Source: Herminiimonas sp. KBW02 (GTDB lineage Bacteria > Pseudomonadota > Gammaproteobacteria > Burkholderiales > Burkholderiaceae_D). Taken from it: a DNA stretch of 64,000 bases. A model generated the notes under the pieces. The model searched no databases. It had not been told where the DNA came from and saw only the letters and a list, made by a program, of their open reading frames with translations. Numbering within the stretch: position 1 is the stretch's first letter; each line of letters begins with the position of its first letter. The translations under genes were made by a program, and so were the position numbers. The stretch covers positions 310,001 through 374,000 of the forward strand of contig NZ_QAJP01000003.1 in NCBI RefSeq assembly GCF_003852535.1. Direction: 5' to 3'. This document shows, one piece after another, positions 1-8,612 of the stretch.

Positions 1-131
1 ACGTCACTGTCGAAGAAATAACAACATCCTCTTTGGATTCGCCAGTCGGGCATCATCGAATTCATTTGGAGCTAATCGAGAATTATTTTCTACCGCACGG
101 TAATTTCCCGAATTTAAAGGCTATTGGCTAA
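1..131 (+). CDS. C-terminal end of an unidentified upstream gene (partial)
   Basis: The third forward frame is open from the window edge to a TAA at 129-131, giving about 42 residues that end in NFPNLKAIG. The two other forward frames close after 6 and 33 codons. The peptide is rich in His, Leu and Glu and looks like a plausible protein tail, but it carries no motif I recognise. Only the sequence left of the window can show whether this is a gene. If real, it is transcribed toward the leftward three-gene operon at 476-3515, with about 345 bp of AT-rich DNA between them. Confidence 0.4.
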   Translation, partial: VTVEEITTSSLDSPVGHHRIHLELIENYFLPHGNFPNLKAIG

Positions 132-475
132 ATAGAGTCACTTTATACAAACGTCGAGTAATGAAGAACATAAAAGCAGTTTTCATTTAATTTGAGAAAA
201 TATAGGAAATTTTAATAAACTGTGAAATAGCCGAATAATGAAAATAGAAAACTGCTTGAAATTTCCTTTAAAAATCAAAGAGCATAATTTTCATTATCTG
301 TGACTTCCTACAGGTATATTTTCAAAACATTTGAAATGTTTTCAAATACGTGAAAAGGCTCCTTTGGGAGCCTTTTTTACAAGTATGGTGAGATTCGAAT
401 ATGTCGCCGAAACCCAATGGTGGCTTCAAATCGATTCCGGTGTAGAAGAAATAAATGGAAACGAAAAGATGGGCT
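132..475. other. AT-rich intergenic stretch without a gene
   Basis: This stretch is much richer in A and T than the DNA right of about 3.8 kb. I find no convincing gene, RNA gene or repeat in it. Its one clear element is the hairpin terminator at 353-378. Short open frames on both strands here lack ribosome binding sites and recognisable composition. Confidence 0.5.
353..378. terminator. Rho-independent terminator, probably bidirectional
   Basis: A perfect 10-bp stem (AAAAGGCTCC, then GGAGCCTTTT) encloses the loop TTTG. It has a T run on the right and an A run on the left, so it can work in both directions. It lies about 100 bp past the stop codon of the leftward gene at 476-1378, whose operon it probably ends. 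Confidence 0.75.
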
Positions 476-1378
476 TTACTTGGAAGAAAAGTATCGCTCA
501 TGATCGCTTTCATGTAATGAGTGAAGCTCACCGATTTTGTTGGCTATTTGCTGTACCTCCTGACTGAGCTTTTCGTCGCTACCAATTAACTCAAGCAGGA
601 TATGTATTGCTTCGCAATGGCAAAGAATCGCCTGAATGGTAAGGTAAATAGCGAAACTGAATTTTTCTACATCAAGTAGGGCAAACGCCCGTGCGTGATC
701 CTCGGTTGGTATGAACTCTACAATCGTTGAATTAAGAATGTCTTCGCCGAGAAGATGCACTGAATCAGACGACGATTGGAAGTGCGTACAATACACCTCT
801 TCTTTTCCTACGGCCTTAAACTTCTCTCGACTATTTGATGGCCAAGGCGCGATAGGGAGGTTAGGCGAAAAGGTAATGCTTTTTTCAATCAATTCTGTTG
901 ATTGCAATAATCCTTCTGCTGCCTTCATCGATGTGACTAAATTTGCCCCAGCTGCGAATTTGTACCATTTCTTTGCGCGTGATTTACGAGCTTCTACGCA
1001 TGCTCGCAGTAGTCCTTTAGACCTCGCATGTTGAGTCTTGGCCAGAATAAAAAGCAAATTAACGGACATTTCAATAGAAACGCGAGAAAGAGCTTCGGCG
1101 GGAGTACTAAATTTCTGAGATAACGCGTGGCAAATCGTTGCGTTAAGCTCATTAATCCCATTTAAAAAATGTCGAACTTGAACGCGTTGAATGATGAAAC
1201 TAAGTGATGCATGTGTTTCAACGGGAATATTGAGGGAAATTTCTCTTAACGTTGTGACCGTCTTTAAGAGGGTTTCAACTTGGGTTGTATGCGCAGCGTA
1301 GTCCGCTGTGAATTGTTTTAAAAAGGTCATTAGATCTTTGATGCAAGATGAAGAGCAGATGTACGGGGGCGCTTGCAC
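476..1378 (-). CDS. hypothetical protein, mostly helical, DUF5677/HEPN-like
   Basis: This 300-residue protein is the third gene of the leftward AT-rich operon, 37 bp after its neighbour. Residues from about 85 to 130 (SRVSIEMSVNLLFILAK and the basic stretch after it) resemble the 'R..FE..vnllyil' core of DUF5677 proteins, which have a HEPN-like helical fold. That is an impression from pattern, not a proven match. I see no signal peptide or membrane segment, and no clear R-x4-6-H ribonuclease motif. The chosen start is GTG at 1378; an in-frame ATG at 1330 is possible, and neither has a good ribosome binding site. Its place beside an EVE-HNH nuclease suggests an accessory or defence role, which is inference. 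Confidence 0.6.
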   Translation of the reverse strand: MQAPPYICSSSCIKDLMTFLKQFTADYAAHTTQVETLLKTVTTLREISLNIPVETHASLSFIIQRVQVRHFLNGINELNATICHALSQKFSTPAEALSRVSIEMSVNLLFILAKTQHARSKGLLRACVEARKSRAKKWYKFAAGANLVTSMKAAEGLLQSTELIEKSITFSPNLPIAPWPSNSREKFKAVGKEEVYCTHFQSSSDSVHLLGEDILNSTIVEFIPTEDHARAFALLDVEKFSFAIYLTIQAILCHCEAIHILLELIGSDEKLSQEVQQIANKIGELHSLHESDHERYFSSK

Positions 1379-1415
1379 ATCAATGAACGTTCAACTATGG
1401 GATGTGCTATTGAGC

Positions 1416-2546
1416 TTAATAAAGATCGGTATAAGAAATAAGTTGATGAGTATCTGAAAGATAGGTCTTTGTTAAATCAACATTGCCATCACGCCGCATA
1501 TCTACAATGCGAGCCACAAGATCAATCAGAAAATCTTCTAATCCACCTAAAACTTGAGGTAGTGGATGGCTGTATTGAACAAGGCCATTAATGTGCTTGT
1601 CACGTTTCTGTGCCAGGGCTAGTACAGTGGGAAATTCTGCTCCTAAAAGCCCACGAATATCACTGTTGTGAAATGCGTGTTTAGAGGCATTGCTTAAGGT
1701 CTGAATTGTTTTAACAAAGCTGATATTGTTCCCTAAGAAAACTTTTTTCAATAATTCAAAACGATTGGCTAATTCAACATTGTTTGCCAGATTTTTAAAC
1801 ATCCGTTTTTGTATTCCCTGCGTTTCTTCAAACAAAGACGCAAAAGAATCTAGATATATTGGGCTCCCTATTTTTTGTAGTTGGCTGTGAAATATATCAA
1901 TAAAAAGCAAGCTAACTATTTCATCTAATACGCGGCGGATTTGGAAAATCAATGCGTCCGTGGAAATATGATAATCAAATGGATTTACTGCATCGGATTT
2001 AGGATTTTTAGCCTCGTCCCATTTTTTGTAGATAAGCTTTGAGGTCTCTCGTATAGAGAATAATCTTTGCTGAAGATCTCTTCGGACAGTACCAGAAGAT
2101 TTGAATCTGTAAATAAAATTACTCGCCAAAATTTGATTGATCCATGACGGAATCGGATCATTGAAATTTGAAGGGTGTGGGTCAGTGTAAAAATTTGATC
2201 CTAGTGATGGTCTATTCGGCCAAATGTCATGTCCAGTATAAAAACACAATTCTTCTATTGGATATAGTCTTGCGGTGCTAACATTTTTTAAAATCCAACG
2301 TCTGCAAATCGGATCAAAAACTGGAACTTGGTTGTTCTCCCAAAGCCGGGTTATTGGCGTGGGAATCAGTGTCACCCCGAAGGGCAAGTAAGTCTTGTTT
2401 GGCCCCCAAGGCTCCGTACTAGAAGTAGGTGGTACCGTTTGAAAATCATTTAGAAGTTTTTCTGCAGATTCTCTAATTAGAGAGTCACTGCAGACGTAAA
2501 TTTTTGAATCTAATTCATAGTAAAAAACACGAATGTTTTCCTGCAT
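1416..2546 (-). CDS. hypothetical protein of unknown function, second gene of the accessory operon
   Basis: I do not recognise this 376-residue protein. The first half is rich in Pro, Trp and aromatic residues (for example EPWGPNKTYLPFG). The second half, from about residue 185, is dense in predicted helices and contains SNASKHAFHN near residue 285, reminiscent of 'N..KH' motifs in HEPN-like helical bundles, though the likeness is weak. It is soluble, with no signal peptide. The ATG at 2546 lies 9 bp after the stop of the EVE-HNH gene, so the two are almost certainly cotranscribed. Base composition is AT-rich like its neighbours and unlike the rest of the window, which points to horizontal acquisition. 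Confidence 0.65.
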   Translation of the reverse strand: MQENIRVFYYELDSKIYVCSDSLIRESAEKLLNDFQTVPPTSSTEPWGPNKTYLPFGVTLIPTPITRLWENNQVPVFDPICRRWILKNVSTARLYPIEELCFYTGHDIWPNRPSLGSNFYTDPHPSNFNDPIPSWINQILASNFIYRFKSSGTVRRDLQQRLFSIRETSKLIYKKWDEAKNPKSDAVNPFDYHISTDALIFQIRRVLDEIVSLLFIDIFHSQLQKIGSPIYLDSFASLFEETQGIQKRMFKNLANNVELANRFELLKKVFLGNNISFVKTIQTLSNASKHAFHNSDIRGLLGAEFPTVLALAQKRDKHINGLVQYSHPLPQVLGGLEDFLIDLVARIVDMRRDGNVDLTKTYLSDTHQLISYTDLY

Positions 2547-2555
2547 ATGATCTAC

Positions 2556-3515
2556 TCATTGTTTAAAAATATTTGTGCGGTGAAATTGTAAAAACTTTGA
2601 TTGCTCTGAGTTGAACTTTCCTACGCTCTTCTTTAGCGAAATTCCCCATGCCGACAAAACATCCGTATTCAATTTAGAAGAGATAAGTAATTGACCAATA
2701 TCAGAGAAAGAAATAAATCCGCTATCAAACAAATGGTCCACATGCGGTGCTAGAAGAAGCCCATTACATCCATGTAATTTTTCCGTATCGTCAGAAAGAC
2801 GCCAAGGTTTGATATGACTCGCGCGAAGGTGTTGAGGATCGCTAACTCCTGTCACTCTGCATGCTTTCTCATTTAGCCTGACGTTTGTTTTGAATAAACC
2901 TTGTCCAAGTCTAGAGTTAATCAGCTGGGATTTTGTAGTGGCGCTGATATCTGTTCTACCTCTGATCGCGTTTTCAAATACATCATCGCTGGTCGATTCA
3001 ATTTCAACTGTGCTGGTGAGGGCCGTTAATGTTGAATGATACTCGGCGCCTATTAACCCAATTAGCTGTTGGGCCATAGCGTTGCCGATTTTTGCCAAAT
3101 AAACTGATTGAAGGCCATTCCCATTTTTCTGAAGAGGCGAGTATTTCTCTGGCAAATATACGGAAAGCTGTTCTATGTGGTCTTTGGGCCGAATAATATT
3201 TGTTAGTTCTTTGAATTCTACAGGGACAAGCCATCCTTCTTTAGACCAGTTGATGCCCGCATTTCCGAAATCTGGTTTTGGCGCAGTTTGCACGACGCCC
3301 GATGCGCGTCCAATTGCTTTTATTCTGGTATCGCAAAACGAAAAAATGACATCTCCTGGGGAGACGTCTTTCATGTTTTCATAGAATTGATTTCGGCCGC
3401 CGTCTGAGCGCGTTTTGGGCGACCAAAGAAATCCGCCATTTATCTCGTCTTTGTAGGTTTGGTTCTGATTAACCCACCAATAGTTAATTGGTGGATTTGT
3501 AGCGGATGGCACCAT
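2556..3515 (-). CDS. EVE/PUA-like plus HNH endonuclease, putative modification-dependent restriction enzyme
   Basis: A 319-residue two-domain protein. Residues about 10-150 fit an EVE/PUA-like domain (NYWWVNQNQTY near the start, GDVIFSFCDTRIKAIG around 55-68), a fold that binds modified bases. Residues about 215-285 form an HNH_2-type nuclease: a CRVTG element, then ASHIKPW, and later NGLLLAPHVDHLFDSG, with the Asn and His residues expected of the metal-finger. Known EVE-HNH proteins cut DNA containing modified cytosine, so a similar role against modified phage DNA is likely. It leads a leftward operon with two unknown genes 9 and 37 bp downstream. The ATG at 3515 has only a weak AGAG ribosome binding site. 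Confidence 0.8.
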   Translation of the reverse strand: MVPSATNPPINYWWVNQNQTYKDEINGGFLWSPKTRSDGGRNQFYENMKDVSPGDVIFSFCDTRIKAIGRASGVVQTAPKPDFGNAGINWSKEGWLVPVEFKELTNIIRPKDHIEQLSVYLPEKYSPLQKNGNGLQSVYLAKIGNAMAQQLIGLIGAEYHSTLTALTSTVEIESTSDDVFENAIRGRTDISATTKSQLINSRLGQGLFKTNVRLNEKACRVTGVSDPQHLRASHIKPWRLSDDTEKLHGCNGLLLAPHVDHLFDSGFISFSDIGQLLISSKLNTDVLSAWGISLKKSVGKFNSEQSKFLQFHRTNIFKQ

Positions 3516-3685
3516 CTCTATTAATTCCTATTTTTAAGATAACTCCTATATTAATAGAAATGAACGACGGATTGCCTTTTGGAAATATCCGCGATGTTTC
3601 GGCGCAAGCACTAGTCTGTGCGAGTGCGATTTTCCGTTGGTGTTTGATCCACTGTAGCGTCTGAGCATCACAAAACCGATTTTTC

Positions 3686-3714
3686 TTGCAATAATTCCTT
3701 ATGAGAAATACAAA
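3686..3714 (+). promoter_or_regulatory. candidate sigma-70 promoter of the two-partner secretion operon
   Basis: A TTGCAA hexamer at 3686-3691 and TACAAA at 3709-3714 are 17 bp apart, about 95 bp before the TpsB start. The match is moderate, and the flanking intergenic DNA (3516-3807) shows no other clear signal. Confidence 0.3.
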
Positions 3715-3807
3715 TTCTGTAGACTAGAAACCCACGGCAGGATCGCCACGTAACCCGCATGGCGTCTACCTAAAACCATAATAATTACGCTGCCCAAGGG
3801 CGATCCG

Positions 3808-5385
3808 ATGAAATACCGTTTTATGTCTATGCTGGCCGGCACTTTGCTGGCCGCGACCTGTGCTTCGGCGTTCGCCGATAGCGGCACTTCCGTTCATTTT
3901 GATATCAACCGTTTCGATGTCCGCGGCAATACTTTGTTGCCCACGCAGACTGTCGATAGCCTGGTTGCGCCCTACCTCGGCAAGCAGCGTGATTTTGCTG
4001 ATGTGATGAAGGCGCTGGAAGCGCTGGAGGCGGCTTACCATGCGCGCGGTTATCAGCTGGTGCGTATCGATTTGCCTGAGCAGGAACTGGATCACGGCAC
4101 CGTGGTGCTGAATGTGGTGCAGACCAAGATCAGCAATATAGTCATCGAAGGCAATAGCCATTTCGATGATGCGAATATCCGTCGCTCCTTGCCTGCGCTG
4201 CATGAAGGACAAACGCCGAACCTGAAAGCGGTTTCCAAGAGCCTGAAGCTGGCGAATGAGAATCCGGCCAAGAAGGTGACGATGCGGATGAAGTCTACCG
4301 AGCAGGATGACGAAGTCGAGGCGACGTTGGCGGTTGTTGACGAGTCGATCTGGCGTACTACGGTGGGCCTGGATAACACTGGCGTTCCGTCTACCGGACG
4401 CACCCGCGCCAATGTTGTATTGCAGAACGCGAATATGTTCGGCCTTGATCATGTGATGAGCTTGCAGTACACGACAACGCTGGAAGAACCTAGCCGCGTT
4501 GGTGTGTATGGCGTTGGTTATCACGTGCCGCTGTATGCGCTGGGTGATTCGATGGACTTCTATGCGAGCTATTCCGATGTGAATGCGGGTACGGTGACGG
4601 CCGGTATTTTTGATTTGGCGGTGAGCGGCAAGGGGTCGATGTACGGTGCGCGTTATAACCAGAATCTGGCGACGGCCGGCAATTACGAATCCAAGCTGAT
4701 GTACGGCGTCGATTTGAAGCAATACAAGAACAGCATGCAGTTGCAAGGCATTGAGCTGGGTGCTGATATCACGGTGCGTCCGGTCAGCATCGCTTATCAG
4801 GGCGACTGGGCTCTGGCTAACGGCTCATTCGGTTTTGTGACGACTCTGCTGCATAACATTTCCGGTGGTACCAATGGTCATCAGCGTGATTTCGACAAGG
4901 TGCGTGTTGATGCGAAGGCGAATTACACCGCATTGCGCGTCGGCGCAAGCCTGACGCAAGCCTTGCCTGCTGAATGGCTGGCGCGCGCCGTTATCAACGG
5001 TCAGTACACCAAGGATGCCTTGATTCCGGGTGAGCAATTCGGTGCGGGTGGCGCTGCTTCGGTACGCGGTTTCCTCGAGCGCGAAGTGGCCAATGATTCA
5101 GGTATTACCGGTAACTTTGAGGTGTACACCGTGCCATTGTGCGGCAACAGCAAGTGGCAATGCCGCGCCCTGGCCTTTTATGATCATGCTTACCTGACGC
5201 GTAATCACTCTTTGCCGGGCGAGTTCAGCACAATCTCTATCAACAGCGTTGGTGTGGGTTTGCGGGTGCAATTGGGTAATGACGTGAACTTCCAGGTTGA
5301 TGTTGGCCATGTCCTGCATGCGGAGGCAACGACTACCCGCAGCGGTGACAACCGTGTACACGCACGTCTTGCCTTGTCTTTCTAA
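3808..5385 (+). CDS. TpsB outer-membrane transporter of a two-partner secretion system (ShlB/FhaC/HecB family)
   Basis: This 525-residue protein has a signal peptide ending in CASAFA around residue 23. Two POTRA domains follow (about 28-180), including the basic segment VRGNTLLPTQ and the second-POTRA motif IVIEGNSHFDD. The rest is a beta-barrel of short amphipathic strands. Near residue 420 it has VRGFLERE, the conserved VRG(F/Y) element of the L6 loop in Omp85/TpsB proteins. Length is close to FhaC. In this family the protein forms the outer-membrane pore that recognises the N-terminal TPS domain of its partner and translocates it. The partner follows 6 bp downstream. The N-terminal plug helix of some TpsB proteins appears short or absent. 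Confidence 0.93.
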   Translation: MKYRFMSMLAGTLLAATCASAFADSGTSVHFDINRFDVRGNTLLPTQTVDSLVAPYLGKQRDFADVMKALEALEAAYHARGYQLVRIDLPEQELDHGTVVLNVVQTKISNIVIEGNSHFDDANIRRSLPALHEGQTPNLKAVSKSLKLANENPAKKVTMRMKSTEQDDEVEATLAVVDESIWRTTVGLDNTGVPSTGRTRANVVLQNANMFGLDHVMSLQYTTTLEEPSRVGVYGVGYHVPLYALGDSMDFYASYSDVNAGTVTAGIFDLAVSGKGSMYGARYNQNLATAGNYESKLMYGVDLKQYKNSMQLQGIELGADITVRPVSIAYQGDWALANGSFGFVTTLLHNISGGTNGHQRDFDKVRVDAKANYTALRVGASLTQALPAEWLARAVINGQYTKDALIPGEQFGAGGAASVRGFLEREVANDSGITGNFEVYTVPLCGNSKWQCRALAFYDHAYLTRNHSLPGEFSTISINSVGVGLRVQLGNDVNFQVDVGHVLHAEATTTRSGDNRVHARLALSF

Positions 5386-5391
5386 GGTGCC

Positions 5392-7428
5392 ATGATGAAG
5401 AAATCTATGAATATGGCTTTGAATAAACCCGCCGCCCTCGCCTGGTCTGTGCGCTGCGCTTTCTTGCCACCACTAATGGCCGCATGCCTTGGTGTCGCAG
5501 GTATCGGCAGCGCAGTTGCGAATCCATCCAACCCTACGGTCGTGAATGGACAGGTTACTTTTTCGCAGCAAGGCAATGTTTTCACGATTACGAATAGCCC
5601 GAACGCGATTATTAACTGGAGCAGTTTCTCCATCGGTGCGGGTGAGATGGTGCGTTTCATACAGCAAAACAGTAGCAGCAGCGTGCTGAACCGCATTACC
5701 GGACAAGACCCGAGCCGCATCATGGGTGCGCTGCAATCAAACGGTCGCGTGTTCCTGATCAATCCAAACGGCATTATGTTTGGTGCTGGCTCGCAAGTGA
5801 ACGTAGCTGGGTTGGTGGCGTCGACACTGGCGATTTCAAACAACGACTTCCTCGCTGGCAAGAATAAATTTACAGCAGGCGATGTCGCTGGTGCGGTGAG
5901 TAACCTTGGTGCGATTACTACGCCTAGCGGCGGGCAGGTTTATCTGATCGCGCCGGATGTGAGCAATAGCGGCATCATCACCTCGCCTAAAGGTGATGTG
6001 GTGCTGGCAGCAGGACGCAGCGTGCAACTGGCGGATTCGACCAATCCTGATATGCAGGTAGTGGTCTCTGCGCCGACCGACCGTGCGTTGAATCTTGGTG
6101 AAGTGATTGCGCGAGGCGGCAAGATCGGTATCTACGGTGCCTTGATTAATCAGCGCGGCAAGTTGAATGCAAATAGCGCGGTGGTCGGTGAGAACGGCGA
6201 GATCATCCTGAAAGCGAGCGGCACGACTTTGCTGGAAGCTGGCAGTGTGACGAGTGCAACCGGTGCAGGCAAAGGTGGCGAAGTACAGGTGCTCGGTGAA
6301 AAAGTCGGTCTGATGGGTGATGCGGTGGTCGATGTCAGCGGTCAGAGCGGTGGCGGTACTGCGTTGGTCGGTGGTGACTATCAGGGTAAAAATACCGCGG
6401 TGATGAATGCCGAACAAACTTTTGTCGGCAAGGATGCGACGATCAAGGCAGACGCAATTACGAGTGGTGATGGCGGCAAGGTCATCGTCTGGGGTAACCA
6501 GACTGCGCAGGCTTATGGTTCCATCTTTGCGCGGGGTGGTGCGCAGTCGGGTAACGGTGGGTTCATTGAAACGTCGGGTAATTTCCTTGATGTGGCGGGC
6601 ATACGTGTGAATGCCAGCGCACCCAAAGGCACAAGTGGTCAATGGTTACTCGATCCCCTGGATATTGTTGTCATTCCTTTTGATCCTCAAAATGACCCGG
6701 GAACGGATTTGAGTGATGTGTCTGCATTTTCAGCTAATGCAAATGACGTTACTCAAATATATGGCGCAACCATATCGATGGCTTCTGGAGTGGCTCCGGG
6801 TGCAAGTGTTATTTTGCAGGCTAAGCGAAATATAACTTTCGATAGTGTGGTCAATATTGATATGCCTGATATAGGACTGACGGCGCAGGCGGGTAACAAC
6901 ATCGTCGTCAATGCGCTGCTTGCCACGAATCGTGGTGCCATCGTTTTATCGGCGAATGATAATGGTGCAGGAACCGCTAGCGGTAGTGGCAGAGTCATCG
7001 TCAATGCTGGCAACGGCGGGCTGGTTCGTTCTAATAACGGAGGTACGGTGACCATTAGAGATTCGATTACGAATCCACCTTCACCTCCTCCTTCCGCCGA
7101 CATCTGTACCATTGCCCCCAACTCAGCCTTATGCCAGGTGCTGTCACCTCCGACCGCAAGTGAACCAGTCAAGCCGGTACAACGGGCAAGCAATGAAATC
7201 ATCAAGACAGTTAATGCAGCCGCACCTAAGACTGATTTCGATCAGGTGGCTTCCCTCGATACAAAAAATCAAGGCGATACCTCATCTGGCGGGTCGGGAT
7301 CATCCGCAAGTACATCTATTCCGGATGATAAAAAATCTGATGACAAGAAAGCCGACACCAAAGAACTCGCATCCAATGACAAGAGTGGAACCAAAAATGA
7401 AACAGCCGCAAAAATGTACTGTAATTAA
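5392..7428 (+). CDS. TpsA exoprotein with filamentous haemagglutinin secretion domain
   Basis: A 678-residue secreted protein whose long basic signal region ends near VANPSNP (about residue 45). The TPS secretion domain spans about 45-160 and has its hallmarks: NPNGIMFG from residue 124 and the upstream NAIINWSSFSIG. Beta-helix-like sequence follows, with the FHA-type motif GQWLLDPLD at about 415. Near 562 there is a proline-rich stretch, then a Lys/Asp/Ser-rich tail ending KMYCN. It is short for a TpsA; many exceed 1,500 residues, and I see no long tandem adhesin repeats. Likely exported by the TpsB just upstream. The start is ATG 5392 (or 5395) after an AAGG ribosome binding site. The last 32 bp overlap the next gene. 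Confidence 0.9.
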   Translation: MMKKSMNMALNKPAALAWSVRCAFLPPLMAACLGVAGIGSAVANPSNPTVVNGQVTFSQQGNVFTITNSPNAIINWSSFSIGAGEMVRFIQQNSSSSVLNRITGQDPSRIMGALQSNGRVFLINPNGIMFGAGSQVNVAGLVASTLAISNNDFLAGKNKFTAGDVAGAVSNLGAITTPSGGQVYLIAPDVSNSGIITSPKGDVVLAAGRSVQLADSTNPDMQVVVSAPTDRALNLGEVIARGGKIGIYGALINQRGKLNANSAVVGENGEIILKASGTTLLEAGSVTSATGAGKGGEVQVLGEKVGLMGDAVVDVSGQSGGGTALVGGDYQGKNTAVMNAEQTFVGKDATIKADAITSGDGGKVIVWGNQTAQAYGSIFARGGAQSGNGGFIETSGNFLDVAGIRVNASAPKGTSGQWLLDPLDIVVIPFDPQNDPGTDLSDVSAFSANANDVTQIYGATISMASGVAPGASVILQAKRNITFDSVVNIDMPDIGLTAQAGNNIVVNALLATNRGAIVLSANDNGAGTASGSGRVIVNAGNGGLVRSNNGGTVTIRDSITNPPSPPPSADICTIAPNSALCQVLSPPTASEPVKPVQRASNEIIKTVNAAAPKTDFDQVASLDTKNQGDTSSGGSGSSASTSIPDDKKSDDKKADTKELASNDKSGTKNETAAKMYCN

Positions 7429-8296
7429 GTCAGCCCTGTTGCTGGCAGTTTTGTGTACAGCAACAGTGGTTCAGGCTGCAGGCGTCGGCACGGTTACCTT
7501 GCTGAGTGGTCCCTTGCTGGCGAAGAAAGCAAACGGCACGATGCGCGTGCTCGGCGCGAAGTCGACGGTCGAGGCCGGAGACACCTTATCCACTCAGGGT
7601 AAAGCGTATGCACAAGTCAGATTCAGCGATGGCAGCACGCTCATCCTGCAACCGGATACGACGCTGACGATAGATAAGTTTTCGTATGACGCGGCCAAGC
7701 CTGCTGCAGACAATGTTGCCTTCACACTGGTGCAAGGCGGGGTGCGTTCCAATGCGGGCTCGCTCGGCAAGCGCAGCAAGGACAGCGTGCAGATGGTGAC
7801 GCCAAGCGCCAGCATTAGCATGCAAGCGGCGAATGTCGTCGTGCAGTACATCAAGCCGACAGCGGAAGCAGTTGCGGCTGCGCGCCACGCATATTTACTG
7901 GCGAGTACTGCAGCACTTGATTTATCCATGCATGCAACTCGTAGCGACATGCCGGCACCTGCAGCTATTCAGCCTTTGCTGCTGGCGCAGGTCAATATAC
8001 CTTTACCCACCGGGCTGAAGCCGAATGCTGTTGGTTCAACACCGCCATTGCCGCCGGGTTTGTATGTGCAGGTAATCGATGGCTTGATTAACGTGACGAA
8101 CAAGGGCGGTACGCAGAATTTTTCTGCTGGACAGTTCGGCTTTACACCGACTCCGATTCAGGCGCCGGTAGTCGTACCGAGAAACCCGGGCCTGCAATTT
8201 ACTCCGCCACCAGCGTTTAGTGTCCCGATGTCAAACACCCCAGGTGCAAGCTCCGCACCACCTAAATCCAATGCAGTGGATTGCGTGGTGCGTTAG
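7397..8296 (+). CDS. secreted FecR-domain protein of the two-partner secretion operon
   Basis: A 299-residue protein with a Sec signal peptide (cleavage around TVVQAAG, residue 28). A FecR domain spans about 50-150: ALLAGD-type context (VEAGDTLST), VRFSDGSTLILQPDT and later SASISM. FecR domains usually pass signals in the periplasm to sigma factors, but here no sigma factor or TonB gene is present. Proteins with this domain also accompany secretion and surface systems. The start is the ATG at 7397, inside the end of the TpsA gene in another frame, with GAGTGGA just upstream; this overlap implies translational coupling. The C-terminus is proline-rich. A structural or accessory role for TpsA is inferred from position only. 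Confidence 0.8.
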   Translation: MKQPQKCTVIKSALLLAVLCTATVVQAAGVGTVTLLSGPLLAKKANGTMRVLGAKSTVEAGDTLSTQGKAYAQVRFSDGSTLILQPDTTLTIDKFSYDAAKPAADNVAFTLVQGGVRSNAGSLGKRSKDSVQMVTPSASISMQAANVVVQYIKPTAEAVAAARHAYLLASTAALDLSMHATRSDMPAPAAIQPLLLAQVNIPLPTGLKPNAVGSTPPLPPGLYVQVIDGLINVTNKGGTQNFSAGQFGFTPTPIQAPVVVPRNPGLQFTPPPAFSVPMSNTPGASSAPPKSNAVDCVVR

Positions 8297-8384
8297 TTCG
8301 AGATGATGGGAATGTTTCTGTACTTGTGATGTCGTACGGATTGAGCTTTTCAGGTTTTGAAAAGCAAGTTGATACGGTGATGCA

Positions 8385-8540
8385 ATGAAGAAAATATTGC
8401 GTAAATTGATGATGGGTTTGCTGATGCCAGTTGTATTGGTAATAGCCGGATGTGGCGGCTATGCACGTACGCCAAATGGCAGTTCGAGTGTAGAAGCCTA
8501 CGGCGTTATCGATGTCGGCGTGCAACATGGCAATCCGTAG
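8385..8540 (+). CDS. small lipoprotein (51 residues)
   Basis: The gene encodes 51 residues: a basic start (MKKILRKLMMG), a hydrophobic core and the lipobox VIAGC with the lipidated Cys at about residue 23. A mature part of only some 29 residues follows, rich in Gly, Val and Ser. The terminator begins 15 bp after the stop, so this is the last gene of the TPS operon. Codon use matches its neighbours. I do not know its function; an accessory envelope role beside the TpsA/FecR pair is inference from position. Confidence 0.65.
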   Translation: MKKILRKLMMGLLMPVVLVIAGCGGYARTPNGSSSVEAYGVIDVGVQHGNP

Positions 8541-8555
8541 ATGAATGACAGATGT

Positions 8556-8584
8556 AAAAAGGCTTCCCGGGGGAAGCCTTTTTT
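8556..8584. terminator. strong bidirectional Rho-independent terminator
   Basis: The stem AAAAAGGCTTCCC pairs with GGGAAGCCTTTTT across a GG loop, with T and A runs on the two sides. It separates the convergent TPS operon (rightward) and wsp cluster (leftward) and can stop both. Confidence 0.9.
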
Positions 8585-8612
8585 ATTGCATCAATTTCCA
8601 GTGGCGCCGGAC

